NCBI RefSeq assembly: GCF_004795015.1
Contig: NZ_SSBI01000002.1
Coordinates: forward strand, 62,001 to 126,000
Direction of reading: 5' to 3'
Length of the DNA: 64,000 nucleotides
DNA from: Streptomyces sp. A1277
GTDB lineage: Bacteria; Actinomycetota; Actinomycetes; Streptomycetales; Streptomycetaceae
Shown: piece after piece, positions 34,689 through 43,933 of the stretch
Layout: each line of letters begins with the position of its first letter
How positions within the stretch are numbered: position 1 is the stretch's first letter
The notes under the pieces: model-generated
What the model saw: the letters and a program-made list of their open reading frames with translations, nothing else
Told to the model about the DNA's origin: nothing
Database searches by the model: none
Program-made: the position numbers and the translations under genes

Positions 34689-34729
34689 GGAGTGAGTGCT
34701 CACTCCGTCAATGAGTGAGCACTCACTCC
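34689..34729. promoter_or_regulatory. two TetR operators
   Basis: GGAGTGAGTGCTCACTCC (34689-34706) and TGAGTGAGCACTCACTCC (34712-34729) are near-identical palindromes of the form GAGTGAG-N2-CTCACTC, 23 bp apart. They lie immediately upstream of the TetR gene, whose product probably binds both. Confidence 0.75.
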
Positions 34730-34885
34730 GTCACACCTGCGTGGGCTCGGCCCCTTGTCGCCGACAGCCCACCAAGATCCTGGTACAGCGAGGGCGCCGC
34801 GCCGGCACGCCTCCTGCGCGCCCGCTCCTTCCGCTGCCTCATCTCGGCGAGAACGGCCCCCACGCTGATCCGCCCCTTCACACAG

Positions 34886-35989
34886 TCACGAGGCGGCCTC
34901 CTCCTGCCTGGAATCGCTGAAGTGCACGACACCGTCCTCGTCGAGGCGCGGGTGGAGGGCCATGGGGGTCGTCATGCTGACATCGGACGGGCGCGCGCTC
35001 TCCGGTCCGTCCGGGCCCCAGCGCACCAGGCGGCGGGTTCGGACGATCCGGAAGGCGGTGCCGTGGACCTCGATCTGGTTGAGCCGGCCCGCACGGAGTT
35101 CGTCCGAGGCCCGTACGAGCGCCGTCAGCTCCGCGGCCTCGGCGCCGGTACGGCCGCCCTCCGCGACGAGGCTGCGCGCATCGACATCACCCCCGGCCTC
35201 AAGCGGAATCAGCCCGCGCTCGCGTGGGCTCATCCAGGTGAGCGAGGAGTCCAGTGCCCGCCGTGCCTCGTGGGGGGTCGTGTGCAGGCGGCTGCCGACC
35301 GACCACGGCCCGTCGCCCGAGCGCTCCACGATCGTGAACGCGGTCGGCATGAGGAAGATGTCGGGGTGGGTCCTCAAGGCCCGCGCCGAATCCCGCAGCA
35401 TGGCCTTGGGGAATCTGGCCCCGGAGTAGGCCAGGGAGCGCATGGCCAGCCGCTCACTGGCCTGCATGGGAGAAAGCGGTGCGTCCGGGTCCAGGACCAG
35501 GCCGTCATCGACCTTTGGGCGATTGGAGACATGGCTCCAATCGCGGGTCAGAGGCTCGGGGTCGGTGGGCCGCGGTGTCTCCAGGCCGCCGTGCGTGTCC
35601 AGGTTCGCGTACTCGTCGGCGCGCACCACGCGGTAGCGCGTGTCGAGCACGGTGAGGTCGGTGACGTTTTCCGCCTCCAGCCGCGCGACTGCCGCCAGCA
35701 GCGCCCTGCGCTCCGCCCGGTCCTTCGCCGCGTCCTTCGCCCGGAACCACAACGCCGAGTTCAACTCGTCACGCGCCTGCTGCGGGCAGCCGTGAGTGAC
35801 GGCGATGAACACCCGCCATCGCTCACCCCCCGTCTGCGTGGCCACCCCGAACAACGGGCCCCGTACGGCGATCCCGGTGCTGCGCACCGCCGCGTCCAGG
35901 GCGTCGGCCTCCACCGCGGACTCGACCGGCTCCACGGGCAACCTCACCACTACCGGCCTCTCGGCCGGTACTGCACTTTCTTCGCTCAT
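34886..35989 (-). CDS. DUF5954-family protein
   Basis: The ATG at 35989 follows AGGA. The 367-residue protein corresponds to the Streptomyces DUF5954 family. VVVRLPVEPVESAVEADALD opens the protein, GERWRVFIAVTHGCPQQARD and RYRVVRADEYANL follow, and the second half repeats a related unit (TAFTIVERSGDGPWSVGSRL, then FRIVRTRRLVRWGPDGP). The two halves suggest an internal duplication. It is soluble and of unknown function. It is not obviously linked to its neighbours. Confidence 0.8.
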   Translation of the reverse strand: MSEESAVPAERPVVVRLPVEPVESAVEADALDAAVRSTGIAVRGPLFGVATQTGGERWRVFIAVTHGCPQQARDELNSALWFRAKDAAKDRAERRALLAAVARLEAENVTDLTVLDTRYRVVRADEYANLDTHGGLETPRPTDPEPLTRDWSHVSNRPKVDDGLVLDPDAPLSPMQASERLAMRSLAYSGARFPKAMLRDSARALRTHPDIFLMPTAFTIVERSGDGPWSVGSRLHTTPHEARRALDSSLTWMSPRERGLIPLEAGGDVDARSLVAEGGRTGAEAAELTALVRASDELRAGRLNQIEVHGTAFRIVRTRRLVRWGPDGPESARPSDVSMTTPMALHPRLDEDGVVHFSDSRQEEAAS

Positions 35990-36130
35990 GGGCACATCCT
36001 GGCCTCAACTGACCGCATGCATCCCGGTTTTCCCGGATCATCCACCCCTTCGGGCGGGGAGCGGCACGTGGAGCTCCGGGCTTTGTATGATCCGGCCGGG
36101 CCGCGCGCATACGCCCGTCGAGACACGTGC

Positions 36131-36676
36131 TCAGGCGGGCGACGGCGCCGAAGTCCACACGCCGAACCACTGTTCGGCGCCGAAATCCTCGTACCGTTCC
36201 ACCTCGGTGAACCCCAGCCTCGCCGCGAGGCGCATCGAGCGCTTGTTGGCGGACTGGGTGCGGAGGACCACCGCTTCGCCGGGGCATGCCCCGGCGAACC
36301 AGTCGAGTGCCGCCGCGCACGCCTCGGTGGCGTAACCGTGTCCCCATGCCTGCGGCAGAAACAGGTAGCCGAGCTCGGTCCTTGCGACGTCCGGGCGGAT
36401 GTGTCCCGGTCGCTCGGCGTGCGGATCGAGCATGAGGGTGCCGATCGCCGATCCACCGACCTCGATCACGAAGAAGCCGGGACGCTGCCCGGGCACCTCG
36501 GGCATCCCGCGTTCGAGCTCGGCACGCGGTCGGGGGCCGCCGAGGTACGCGTTGACCTCCGGCGAGGCGTTGAGCTCGATGGCCGCCGCGCGGTCCCGGG
36601 CTTCGGACGCCCGCAGGACGAGCCGCTCGGTCCTGATCGGGGCCGCCGGCCATGCGAAGGCCCTGAGGTCAGTCAT
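36131..36676 (-). CDS. GNAT acetyltransferase (RimJ/RimL type)
   Basis: The 181-residue protein has the RimJ/RimL-type layout: TERLVLRASEARDRAAAIEL near the start, FFVIEVGGSAIGTLML in the middle, and ELGYLFLPQAWGHGYATEAC near residue 110 with the Q/R-x-x-G-x-G/A acetyl-CoA loop. A C-terminal AARLGFTEVERYEDFG follows. Such enzymes acetylate amino groups of proteins or small molecules. The substrate is unknown. The ATG is the only good start. Confidence 0.85.
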   Translation of the reverse strand: MTDLRAFAWPAAPIRTERLVLRASEARDRAAAIELNASPEVNAYLGGPRPRAELERGMPEVPGQRPGFFVIEVGGSAIGTLMLDPHAERPGHIRPDVARTELGYLFLPQAWGHGYATEACAAALDWFAGACPGEAVVLRTQSANKRSMRLAARLGFTEVERYEDFGAEQWFGVWTSAPSPA

Positions 36677-36746
36677 GTCGGCCGGCTTGGCCGGCAGGCC
36701 GATAGGCGGGCAATCGGCGACCTCACCACCGGCCCCGCGGAGCGGT

Positions 36747-37820
36747 CTACTCGAAGAATTTCAGGCTCCAGCCCGAGTCGGTGTTCGGACCCGGGACGTT
36801 GGCCCGGCTGTAGGTGGTGTTGCCCCACCAGCAGAATGTGCCGGTGTACCAGTACCGGTTCGCCCAGGAGTACGGCGTTCCCTTCGGGACGGCGTGGAAC
36901 ATCAAGGGGAACGTCGGGCCGGCGGGCGGGCTGGTGGCGATGTCGCCGTCGAGCAGGACGAAGGTGTGGTGCCCGGGTCCGTCGACCTGCAGAGTCGGGT
37001 CCCAACCCGGCATCATCGTGGCGCGGTTGGAGCCGAACAGGCAGCCGTTCGACTTGTACCAGTCCCACACGTAGGTCGGGTCTCCCCCTGCCCGCAGCCT
37101 CAGATCGGCCAAGCAGTACTGGTCGCTCCAGCTCCCGTTGGCGGAATAGACGATGTGCAGCTGTCCGTCGGGATCCCTGATCGCTTCGGGGGCCTCGTTG
37201 ATGAACGGGTTGCCGACCACCCGCTCCCAGCTCTCTCGCGGCTGCGAGATCACGTACCGCGCACCGGTCGGCGCCGTCGGGGAGCTCATCCGGGCGATGT
37301 AGAGGTTCTGCTCGACGTTGGTGTCGCCCGCCCAGCCGGACCAGACGAACCAGCGCGTGCCGCCGAAGGTGAACATCGTGCCGTCGATGGCCCACTTGTC
37401 GTCGGGCAGGGCCAGCTTCGTCTCTGCCGTGTAGCCGCTGTCCGCGCTTGCGGAGCTGATGACGTACATCCGGTGTGCCGATGCGCGGCCGGCGGAGAAG
37501 TAGATGTGGTAGCGGCCCCCGTCCCGCACGATCTCCGAGGCCCAGATCTCGCCGCGGTCCCGCGTGTCCGACCACACCTGCCTGGCGGGCGCCCCCGCCA
37601 GGCCCGCCGTCGACGATGCCTGGCGCACAGCGATGCCCCCGCCGGCCGACTCGACCGAGATGTAGGTGGACCCGACGCGCAGCACGCTGGGATCCGCCGC
37701 ACGGTGCGTGGTCCGGCCCGCCGCTGCGGGCCCCGCGGCGGACAAGGACAGCGCCACGGCCAGGAGGCATGACAGTGCGAAGGCGGCACAACCGGAAACG
37801 TGGCGAGCGAGCTTCATCAT
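36747..37820 (-). CDS. secreted GH43-family glycosidase
   Basis: The start was set at the ATG at 37820 just before a signal peptide: KLARHVSGCAAFALSCLLAV, then ALSLSAAGPAAA. An upstream GTG would add 11 residues. The mature five-bladed propeller shows the GH43 triad in order: Asp in RAADPSVLR (general base), Asp in WAIDGTMF (pKa modulator) and Glu in FINEAPEAI (acid). Family members release arabinose or xylose from plant polysaccharides. Palindromes upstream suggest sugar-responsive control. The enzyme lacks a carbohydrate-binding module. Confidence 0.82.
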   Translation of the reverse strand: MMKLARHVSGCAAFALSCLLAVALSLSAAGPAAAGRTTHRAADPSVLRVGSTYISVESAGGGIAVRQASSTAGLAGAPARQVWSDTRDRGEIWASEIVRDGGRYHIYFSAGRASAHRMYVISSASADSGYTAETKLALPDDKWAIDGTMFTFGGTRWFVWSGWAGDTNVEQNLYIARMSSPTAPTGARYVISQPRESWERVVGNPFINEAPEAIRDPDGQLHIVYSANGSWSDQYCLADLRLRAGGDPTYVWDWYKSNGCLFGSNRATMMPGWDPTLQVDGPGHHTFVLLDGDIATSPPAGPTFPLMFHAVPKGTPYSWANRYWYTGTFCWWGNTTYSRANVPGPNTDSGWSLKFFE

Positions 37821-37937
37821 CCCGATCCATCGGTTCGTCTCCGCTTCGGCCACCGGCCGTCACACGCGGACGGAAGCCCGGCCCGGGCTGCATCGGAGGA
37901 GGCCGCGGGGCAGCCCAGGCCGTCGACACCAGAACGA

Positions 37938-37970
37938 TTACATCGATGTAAGAACTGATGCTCAGCATCA
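37938..37970. promoter_or_regulatory. two perfect palindromes upstream of the GH43 gene
   Basis: TTACATCGATGTAA (37938-37951) and TGATGCTCAGCATCA (37956-37970) are both perfect palindromes and lie 118-150 bp upstream of the GH43 start in an AT-richer tract. They could be operators for a LacI- or GntR-type sugar regulator; two different sequences suggest two regulators. Confidence 0.55.
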
Positions 37971-38061
37971 TAGCTTGCACTGGGCATGTCAAGAGAGAAG
38001 CCCCGACGGGCCCGGCTCACCGGCCGGCGGAAGCGGCCTCATGAGGGGGCCGAGCCGTCGC

Positions 38062-38253
38062 CTACGGCTGCTCCGGCGCGGCCGGGCCGGCTACCGCTTC
38101 AGCCTTCATGGCCTTGGCCTCGCTCTTGAGGATGCGGGCCGACTTGCCCAGAGAGCGCGCCATGTCGGGAAGCTTCTTCGAACCGAACACCATGATGATC
38201 ACGAGCGCCACGATGAGCAGGTGCCACGGTTCCAGGCCGTTGCGGAGCAACAC
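38062..38253 (-). CDS. tatA: TatA-family twin-arginine translocase subunit
   Basis: The GTG at 38253 gives 63 residues, the expected size. The sequence has the TatA pattern: [29 protein letters not shown] covers the short N-terminal membrane helix, the FGSKKLP hinge and the amphipathic helix. A charged tail ([17 protein letters not shown]) follows. TatA oligomers form the pore for folded proteins with twin-arginine signals. This is an extra, orphan copy without tatB or tatC nearby. Confidence 0.88.
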   Translation of the reverse strand: MLLRNGLEPWHLLIVALVIIMVFGSKKLPDMARSLGKSARILKSEAKAMKAEAVAGPAAPEQP

Positions 38254-38359
38254 GCCACCCCATTCCGTCGTCGTTGCCACCGGCGGCGCGCGTTCAGGAT
38301 CCACACGTACCGATGTCGATTGCCATATTGCGCAACTGTACAAGCCTCGGGTGAGCTGG

Positions 38360-38396
38360 GGAGCCCCGCCCCATGACCGGCCGTTCCCGGGGCTCC
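38360..38396. terminator. candidate terminator of the P-type ATPase operon
   Basis: GGAGCCCCG (38360-38368) pairs with CGGGGCTCC (38388-38396) across a 19-base loop, 27 bp after the ATPase stop. Confidence 0.45.
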
Positions 38397-38422
38397 TGGA
38401 AGAGCCAGCGGCCGCGGGCCCC

Positions 38423-41050
38423 CTACAGCGAAGGACTGGGGGCGTCCAGGTGATCGCTCCGGGGCCCGTGTCGCGTCAGGAGCCTCAGGGCCGCACCGTA
38501 TGCGGTCAGTACGGCTGCCAACAGCAGGTAGGAGGACACCGGCAGCGGCTCCAGGCCGAGCCGTGCTCCGAGGGCGGTGAGCGGGAGGGCGATGCCCACG
38601 GCCGCCAGTGCCGCGGCGGCGATGCGCAGGGGGTTGGGCGCCGGCCGGGTTCCGGTACGCAGCAGGACCATTACCAGGGCTTGGGTGAGCAGGTTCTCCG
38701 TGAACCAGCCCGAGTGGAACGCGCCCTCGTCGTGGGCGGCGGACGCCGTCGCGGCCAGCGTCACGAAGGTGGCCAGGTCGGCCAGCGCGCCGAGCAGGCC
38801 GAAGCCGGTGATCGTACGGAGGAACGGTGCGGGGCGCAGGGCTGTGGGGCGTGCCAGGAGGCGGGGCGCCGGGCGGTCGTGGGCGAGGGCGAGCTGGGCC
38901 GCGTCGAAGCAGAGGTTCTGCACCAGGACCTGGGCCGGAAGCATGGGCAGGAACGGCAGGAGCACCCCCGCGGTGAGCATCGCGATCACGTTGCCCAGGT
39001 TCGACGAGAGGGTGATGCGCAGGTACGAGGCGATGTTGCCGCCCGCGAGACGGCCCGCGGTGATCGCGTCGCCGATGGCCGTGAGGTTCTTGTCCGCGAG
39101 GACGACGTCCGCGCTCTCGCGCACCATGCCCACACCGCTCACCGGGCAGATCCCGACGTCGGCGGTGCGCAGTGCCGGCAGGTCGTTGACTCCGTCGCCG
39201 AGGAAGCCGACTGTGCGGCCGTGCTCGCGCAGCGCGGCCACCACCCGTGCCTTGTCCTCGGGTCCGCAGCGGGCGAACACCGTGGCGCGGCCGGCCAGTG
39301 CGGTCAGCTGCCCGTCGTCGAGCGTGTCGAGGCTCCCCGCGTCGACCACCTCGCCCGGCTCCAGGCCCAGGTCGCGGCAGGCGCGAGCGGCTGTGGCGGG
39401 ATGGTCCCCCGTAAGGACCTTGATGTCGACCTTGTGGTCGGCGAAACGGGCGAGCGCCTCGGCGGCACTGGGCGCGAGGGCGTCATGGAAGGTGACGAAG
39501 CCCCGGAATGTCAGGTCCCGCTCGTCGGCCGGTCCGTAAGGGCTGTGGCGCGCCTCTCGTTCGCCGGTCGCGACGGCGAGGAGGCGTACTCCCGTGGCCG
39601 CCAGCCGCGCGGCATCGTCGAGCAGCCTTTCCCGCTCCGCCTCAGCCAGGGCACATCGTTGGAGTACGGATTCGACCGCGCCCTTGACGACCAGGATGTG
39701 GCGTCCGAGAACGTCGGGGGCATGGACGACGGCCGTGGAGAGCCTGCGCGCGGAGTCGAAGGGGACGACGGCCACCGGTTCGTGGGCCATGGCCTCGTCC
39801 AGGCCGCCGGCGTCCAGGAGGGCCGCGTCGAGTGCGTCCGGAGCGGGCAGGTCGGCGAGTTGCAGGGTCCACCACGCGTTGACCGTCGCCCAGGCCAGCG
39901 CGGCGGGGGCCGTGCGTCCCTGGGAGTCGACGGCGCCGAGGACCCGGGGGCGGTCCTGCGTGAGCGTGCCCGTCTTGTCCAGGCAGAGCACGTCCATGGC
40001 ACCGAGGTTGTGCAACGCCTGCGGGCTGCGGACGATCACTTCATGGCTGCGCGCCAGCAGGGCGGCGCCCCGCGTCAGGCAGGTCGTGACGACCACGGGA
40101 AGCATCTCGGGCGTCAGCCCCACGGCCACCGCCATCGCGAACGGCAGCGTCTCCAGGCCGCGGCCGCGCAGTGCCGCGTTCGCCATGAGTACCAGCGGTG
40201 GGGTGAGCAGCATGAAGCGGATCAGCGCCCAGGCGATGCCGTGCACCGAGCGGTCGAAGGCGCTCGGCGGGCGCGGGCCCGACGGGAGATGCGCGGTGGC
40301 GAACCGGGTGTCCGCCGCGGTGGCGACGACGACGCCCGCGGCGCTGCCTGCGACGACCGTGCTGCCCTGGAAGCAGAGGTCCCTGCGCGCGAAGGACGTG
40401 TCATCGTCCGGCACGTCGCGGGCATCCTTGGACACGGGCGCCGATTCCCCGGTCAGCGCCGACTGGTCGACGGCCAGGTGGTGCGCGCGCAGCAGCCGTA
40501 CGTCGGCGGGGACCAGGTCTCCGGGCCCCAGCCGGACGACATCTCCCGGTACGAGGTCGCCGGCAGGCACTTCTCGTACCCGGGGTCCGCGTCCCGGTTC
40601 CGGCCGCCGCTGCACGCTCACGGTGGTGGCGACCATGTCCCGGAGGTGGGCCATGGCCCGTTCGGCCCGGTGTTCTCCGTGCGCGCGCAGGACGCAGCTG
40701 ACGGCGACGAGCGTGACGATCACGGCGGCCGTGCCCCAGGACGCGACGGCGGCGGAGACCAGGCCGAGGGCCAGCAGTACGCCCGTGAACGGGTCGCGTG
40801 CGGCACGCGCCAGTCGTACGGGCCACCGTGGGGCCCGGGACGCGGGCAGTGTGTTGGGGCCGTGCAAACCGAGACGAACCGCCGCGTCGTCCTCGGTCAG
40901 TCCCCGCGGTGACGTGTGCAGCGTTCGCAGTACCTGTAGTGACGTCAGGCCGTGAGCCGCCTCGCCGGGCAGGGGCGCGGAGCTCACCGGCCGAGCCGGG
41001 CGGGCGGGTCGAGCGGGTCGGGTCGGTCGAGCCGCGCGCCGCTCAGGCAC
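38423..41050 (-). CDS. mgtA: P-type cation ATPase, MgtA-like
   Basis: The GTG start overlaps the ArsR-family gene by 8 bp. The 875-residue protein has all P-type hallmarks: TGES (actuator domain, about 225), DKTGTLT with the phosphorylated Asp (about 365), TGDHPATA, and [11 protein letters not shown] near 645. The span-4 motif [10 protein letters not shown] is typical of MgtA/MgtB magnesium importers. The N-terminus is unusual, with a repeated [11 protein letters not shown] stretch. It should import Mg2+ or a related ion. The cotranscribed ArsR regulator is not the usual partner for magnesium, so the true metal is open. Confidence 0.88.
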   Translation of the reverse strand: MPERRAARPTRPARPARPARPVSSAPLPGEAAHGLTSLQVLRTLHTSPRGLTEDDAAVRLGLHGPNTLPASRAPRWPVRLARAARDPFTGVLLALGLVSAAVASWGTAAVIVTLVAVSCVLRAHGEHRAERAMAHLRDMVATTVSVQRRPEPGRGPRVREVPAGDLVPGDVVRLGPGDLVPADVRLLRAHHLAVDQSALTGESAPVSKDARDVPDDDTSFARRDLCFQGSTVVAGSAAGVVVATAADTRFATAHLPSGPRPPSAFDRSVHGIAWALIRFMLLTPPLVLMANAALRGRGLETLPFAMAVAVGLTPEMLPVVVTTCLTRGAALLARSHEVIVRSPQALHNLGAMDVLCLDKTGTLTQDRPRVLGAVDSQGRTAPAALAWATVNAWWTLQLADLPAPDALDAALLDAGGLDEAMAHEPVAVVPFDSARRLSTAVVHAPDVLGRHILVVKGAVESVLQRCALAEAERERLLDDAARLAATGVRLLAVATGEREARHSPYGPADERDLTFRGFVTFHDALAPSAAEALARFADHKVDIKVLTGDHPATAARACRDLGLEPGEVVDAGSLDTLDDGQLTALAGRATVFARCGPEDKARVVAALREHGRTVGFLGDGVNDLPALRTADVGICPVSGVGMVRESADVVLADKNLTAIGDAITAGRLAGGNIASYLRITLSSNLGNVIAMLTAGVLLPFLPMLPAQVLVQNLCFDAAQLALAHDRPAPRLLARPTALRPAPFLRTITGFGLLGALADLATFVTLAATASAAHDEGAFHSGWFTENLLTQALVMVLLRTGTRPAPNPLRIAAAALAAVGIALPLTALGARLGLEPLPVSSYLLLAAVLTAYGAALRLLTRHGPRSDHLDAPSPSL

Positions 41051-41405
41051 CGGCCCCGTGCAGCCGGCGCACCGGCGTGTCCTCCGGCTCGGCGGGCTGT
41101 CCGATCATCAGGCGCACGACAGCCACGACATGCGGGTCGTCGGCGAAGTACACCTGCCTGCGGCCCTCGCGGCGGGACCCCACCAGGCCCGCGAGCTTGA
41201 GCTTGGTCAGGTGCTGGCTGACGGCGGGCAGCGCGCCGCCGACGCGTTCGGCCAGGCCGCTGACGTCGCACTCCCCCTGAGCGAGGATCCACACGATGTG
41301 CAGGCGCGCGGGAGCGGCGAGCAGTCCGAAGGCTTCGGCCGCACGGCCGAGCACGTCACCGGACGGTTCCTCGTACCGATCCGCCCCTACGGCCCGTGCC
41401 GCCAC
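41043..41405 (-). CDS. ArsR/SmtB-family metal-type regulator
   Basis: The 120-residue protein is a winged-helix ArsR regulator. The HTH is ECDVSGLAERVGGALPAVSQ then HLTKLKLAGLVGSRREGRRQ (about residues 47-85), followed by the wing VYFADDPHVVAVVRLMIG. An Asp-Pro-His in the last helix matches part of the alpha-5 metal site seen in CzrA/NmtR-type sensors, and one more His lies in the tail. It overlaps the downstream ATPase gene and probably represses the pair until metal levels change. Confidence 0.85.
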   Translation of the reverse strand: MAARAVGADRYEEPSGDVLGRAAEAFGLLAAPARLHIVWILAQGECDVSGLAERVGGALPAVSQHLTKLKLAGLVGSRREGRRQVYFADDPHVVAVVRLMIGQPAEPEDTPVRRLHGAGA

Positions 41406-41691
41406 AGCCGCGCTCCTGTCCCCTGTCAGCCGCCGGCAGGCAGCCGGTATCCCCGGTGTCGCCTCATTCTAGGCGCGGGGCCCGCCCCCGAAACGCGCGC
41501 CGTAGGGCCCGCTGTGCGCCCGAGCCCTCGGATTCGGTAGGTGCTTACGATTCCGAGGAAAGTGCCGCGCCGGTCCTCGGCGGCCAGGCCCTTCCTCGTT
41601 CAAGCTCCGCTCGCGGACCCGGTCGGCCCTCTTCGCCCAGTCGGACAGCCGCCTTCAGCGGATCGTCCTTCGTCGCTTCGCTCACGCATGC

Positions 41692-42450
41692 GTGGTCGCG
41701 GCGCGGACCGGGGCGTCGATGCGGGCGTGCGCCGACGAGGACGGGGTCCGCCCCAACCCCGCGCTGGTCGCACGGCTGCGCGCCGACGGCAAGACCGAGT
41801 ACGCCGACGCCGTGGAGGAAGTCGGTGAGCTGTCCCGGCTCGGGCACATCACCTACCTCGACCAGCACGGGCCGTACGGCAATGGAACCCCGGTGCTCAA
41901 CGCCGCTCGGAACACCGGCGACGAGCCGAAGCTCGTCCTCTGGCCGGATGACGTGTTCGTGGCCAGGACGCCGCGCGCGCAGCAGCTGATCCAGGCTTAC
42001 GAGGCCACCGGGTGCCCGGTGCTCGCCCTGATGCCGGTGGACCCCGGCGACTCGCAGCGTTACGGCGTGCCCGTGGTCCGGGAGGACCTGGGCCGGGGAC
42101 TCCTGCGCATCACCGGCCTCGTCGAGAAGCCGGAGCCGGCGGACGCTCCCTCCGCGTACGCGGCGATCGGCGGGTACGTCGTCACCCCGGGCATCATCGA
42201 CGAACTGCGCCGGCAGACGGAGCGGTGGTACGAACACCGCACCGGCGAGATCTACCTGACCGACGCGATCAACGCGTACGCGCGCACCCAAGCCGTGTAC
42301 GGGCAGGTCATCCGGGGCCAGTGGTACGACACCGGCAACCCTCGGGCATACCTCACCGCTCAGTTCGCCGCGGCACTCGCCGACCCGGACTACGGCCCCC
42401 ACCTGCGCAGGCTCGCTCAAGGGCCGGGCGGCACCGCGCCCTCGCAATGA
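41692..42450 (+). pseudogene. N-terminally truncated UTP-glucose-1-phosphate uridylyltransferase-like gene
   Basis: From about residue 20 the sequence matches the actinobacterial GalU-like family: YLDQHGPYGNGTPVLNAARN, LVLWPDDVFVARTPRAQQLI, RYGVPVVREDL, LVEKPEPADAPSAYAAIGGY, TGEIYLTDAINAYA and WYDTGNP. The N-terminal nucleotide-binding region with the G-x-G-T/S-R-x-x-P-x-T-K signature, about 90 residues, is absent. The DNA upstream does not encode it in any frame. No ribosome binding site is visible. Without the UTP-binding loop it cannot be an active uridylyltransferase, so it is most likely a 5' deletion remnant. Confidence 0.7.
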
Positions 42451-42542
42451 CCGGGGTCGCGTCCGTTCGGAGCCGGGCCGGGAAGGCGGAAAATCCGTCC
42501 GGCGCGGGATCGCTTGACCTCGAGTGCGCTTCACATCCGAGT

Positions 42543-43487
42543 ATGGGCGGCATGGACATCACAGGCCCCCAGGTCGTCCTGGGAACCATGGACTTCGGCA
42601 CCCGCGTCGCTCCCGACCTTGCCTTCGCGGTCCTCGACTCGTTCGTCGCGGGTGGTGGTGTGTGGCTCGACACCGCCAACTGCTACTCCTTCTGGAACGA
42701 CCCCGGCGGTGTGGGCGGCGCCAGCGAGCACGTGATCGGTGCCTGGCTGCGAGCCCGCCCGGGCGTGCGCGACACCGTGCGCATCGCCACGAAGGTCCGG
42801 CACAACCCGCTCGTCGCGCACGCGCCGGAAACCGCCGAAGGACTTTCGGCGCGCGCCGTTCACGACGGTGTGGAGGGGAGTCTGAGCCGCCTGGGCGTTG
42901 ATCACGTCGATCTGCTCTGGGCGCACGCGGAGGACCGTGGTGTGCCGCTGGAGGAAACGGTCGGTGCCTTCGGCGAGTTGGCCGTGAAGGGCGTGGCCGT
43001 GCGGGTCGGGGCGGCGAACCATGCCGCCTGGCGGGTCGAGCGCGGCCGGGCGCTGGCGCGGGAGCGGGGTGTGGAGCCGTGGAGCGCCCTGCAACTGCGT
43101 CACTCACTCGTTCAGCCCCGCCCGCTCACCCCTCTCGCGGAGGGCGGGCACCGTCTGCTCACCGCCGACGACCTGGACCTCGCACGGTCGGAGGGGCTTT
43201 CCGTGTGGTCGTACAGCTCGCTGATGTGGGGTTCGTACGTGCGCGCCGACAAGCCGCTGCCGTCCACCTACGACCATCCGGGTACCGCCCGGGTGCTCGC
43301 GGCCCTGGACGACGCCGCCGGCGAGCTCTCGGCCACGAGGAACCAAGTGGTCCTGGCATGGCTGATGCACCAGGGCATCGATCCCATCGTCGGCGCGAGC
43401 CGGGTGGGTCAGGTCGAGGAAGCACTTGCGGCACACCGCCTGCGGCTCGGCGACGAGCACATGGCGCGCTTCGCCGCAGCGCGGTAG
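42543..43487 (+). CDS. aldo/keto reductase
   Basis: The protein (314 residues from the ATG at 42543; an ATG at 42552 is an alternative) is a TIM-barrel aldo/keto reductase. The catalytic tetrad is visible as Asp and Tyr in WLDTANCYSFW (about 42-48), Lys in ATKVRHN, and His in LLWAHAED. The NADPH-binding C-terminal motif is IVGASRVGQVEEAL. It should reduce aldehydes or ketones with NADPH. There is no strong ribosome binding site. It has the same orientation as the dhaK/dhaL pair but is separated from it by 446 bp. Confidence 0.85.
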   Translation: MGGMDITGPQVVLGTMDFGTRVAPDLAFAVLDSFVAGGGVWLDTANCYSFWNDPGGVGGASEHVIGAWLRARPGVRDTVRIATKVRHNPLVAHAPETAEGLSARAVHDGVEGSLSRLGVDHVDLLWAHAEDRGVPLEETVGAFGELAVKGVAVRVGAANHAAWRVERGRALARERGVEPWSALQLRHSLVQPRPLTPLAEGGHRLLTADDLDLARSEGLSVWSYSSLMWGSYVRADKPLPSTYDHPGTARVLAALDDAAGELSATRNQVVLAWLMHQGIDPIVGASRVGQVEEALAAHRLRLGDEHMARFAAAR

Positions 43488-43933
43488 GGGGCCGGTATCG
43501 GTGGGCGCGAGGGGCATCTCCCGTGCCCGCTCCCGCCTCTCGGTGGCGCCACGGTGTGCCGTCGGGACCGTGTCGCGTTGGCATCGGCGTATGCGAGGAG
43601 TTCGCGGTCGGCGTTGCCGCCGGTTCGGCGAGTACCGCCTCCGGGGCCGGCGGAGCTCCGTGGATGCCGGACAGACGGCTACTCGGTTCAGCGTGGGCGC
43701 CGGTGTCGGGCGGCGCCGCCGGTCGAAGGGTGCGAACTCTCGCCCGGCGCATGGTTCGAGGGGCTGCTTTCGGCGTGTGTGGTCGCCGAGCCGGGAGCGG
43801 CGGGGGTGACGGGGTCGCCGGTGCGGCGCACGTAGCGCGAGTTGCCGCATGCGGACCGTTACCCGCACCATGTACGTATCGTCCGGGGTCGGCTCGTACG
43901 GCTCCACCGCCAGGGACGGGATGGGTGCGGCAT
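43488..43933 (+). other. intergenic stretch before dhaK (446 bp)
   Basis: Frames here are arginine-rich and show no domain or convincing start. The stretch probably contains the dhaKL promoter. No notable repeat was found. Confidence 0.35.

Noticed and set aside
38108..40912. A 934-codon plus-strand frame
   Set aside because: It is the antisense of the P-type ATPase, which has every catalytic motif on the minus strand.
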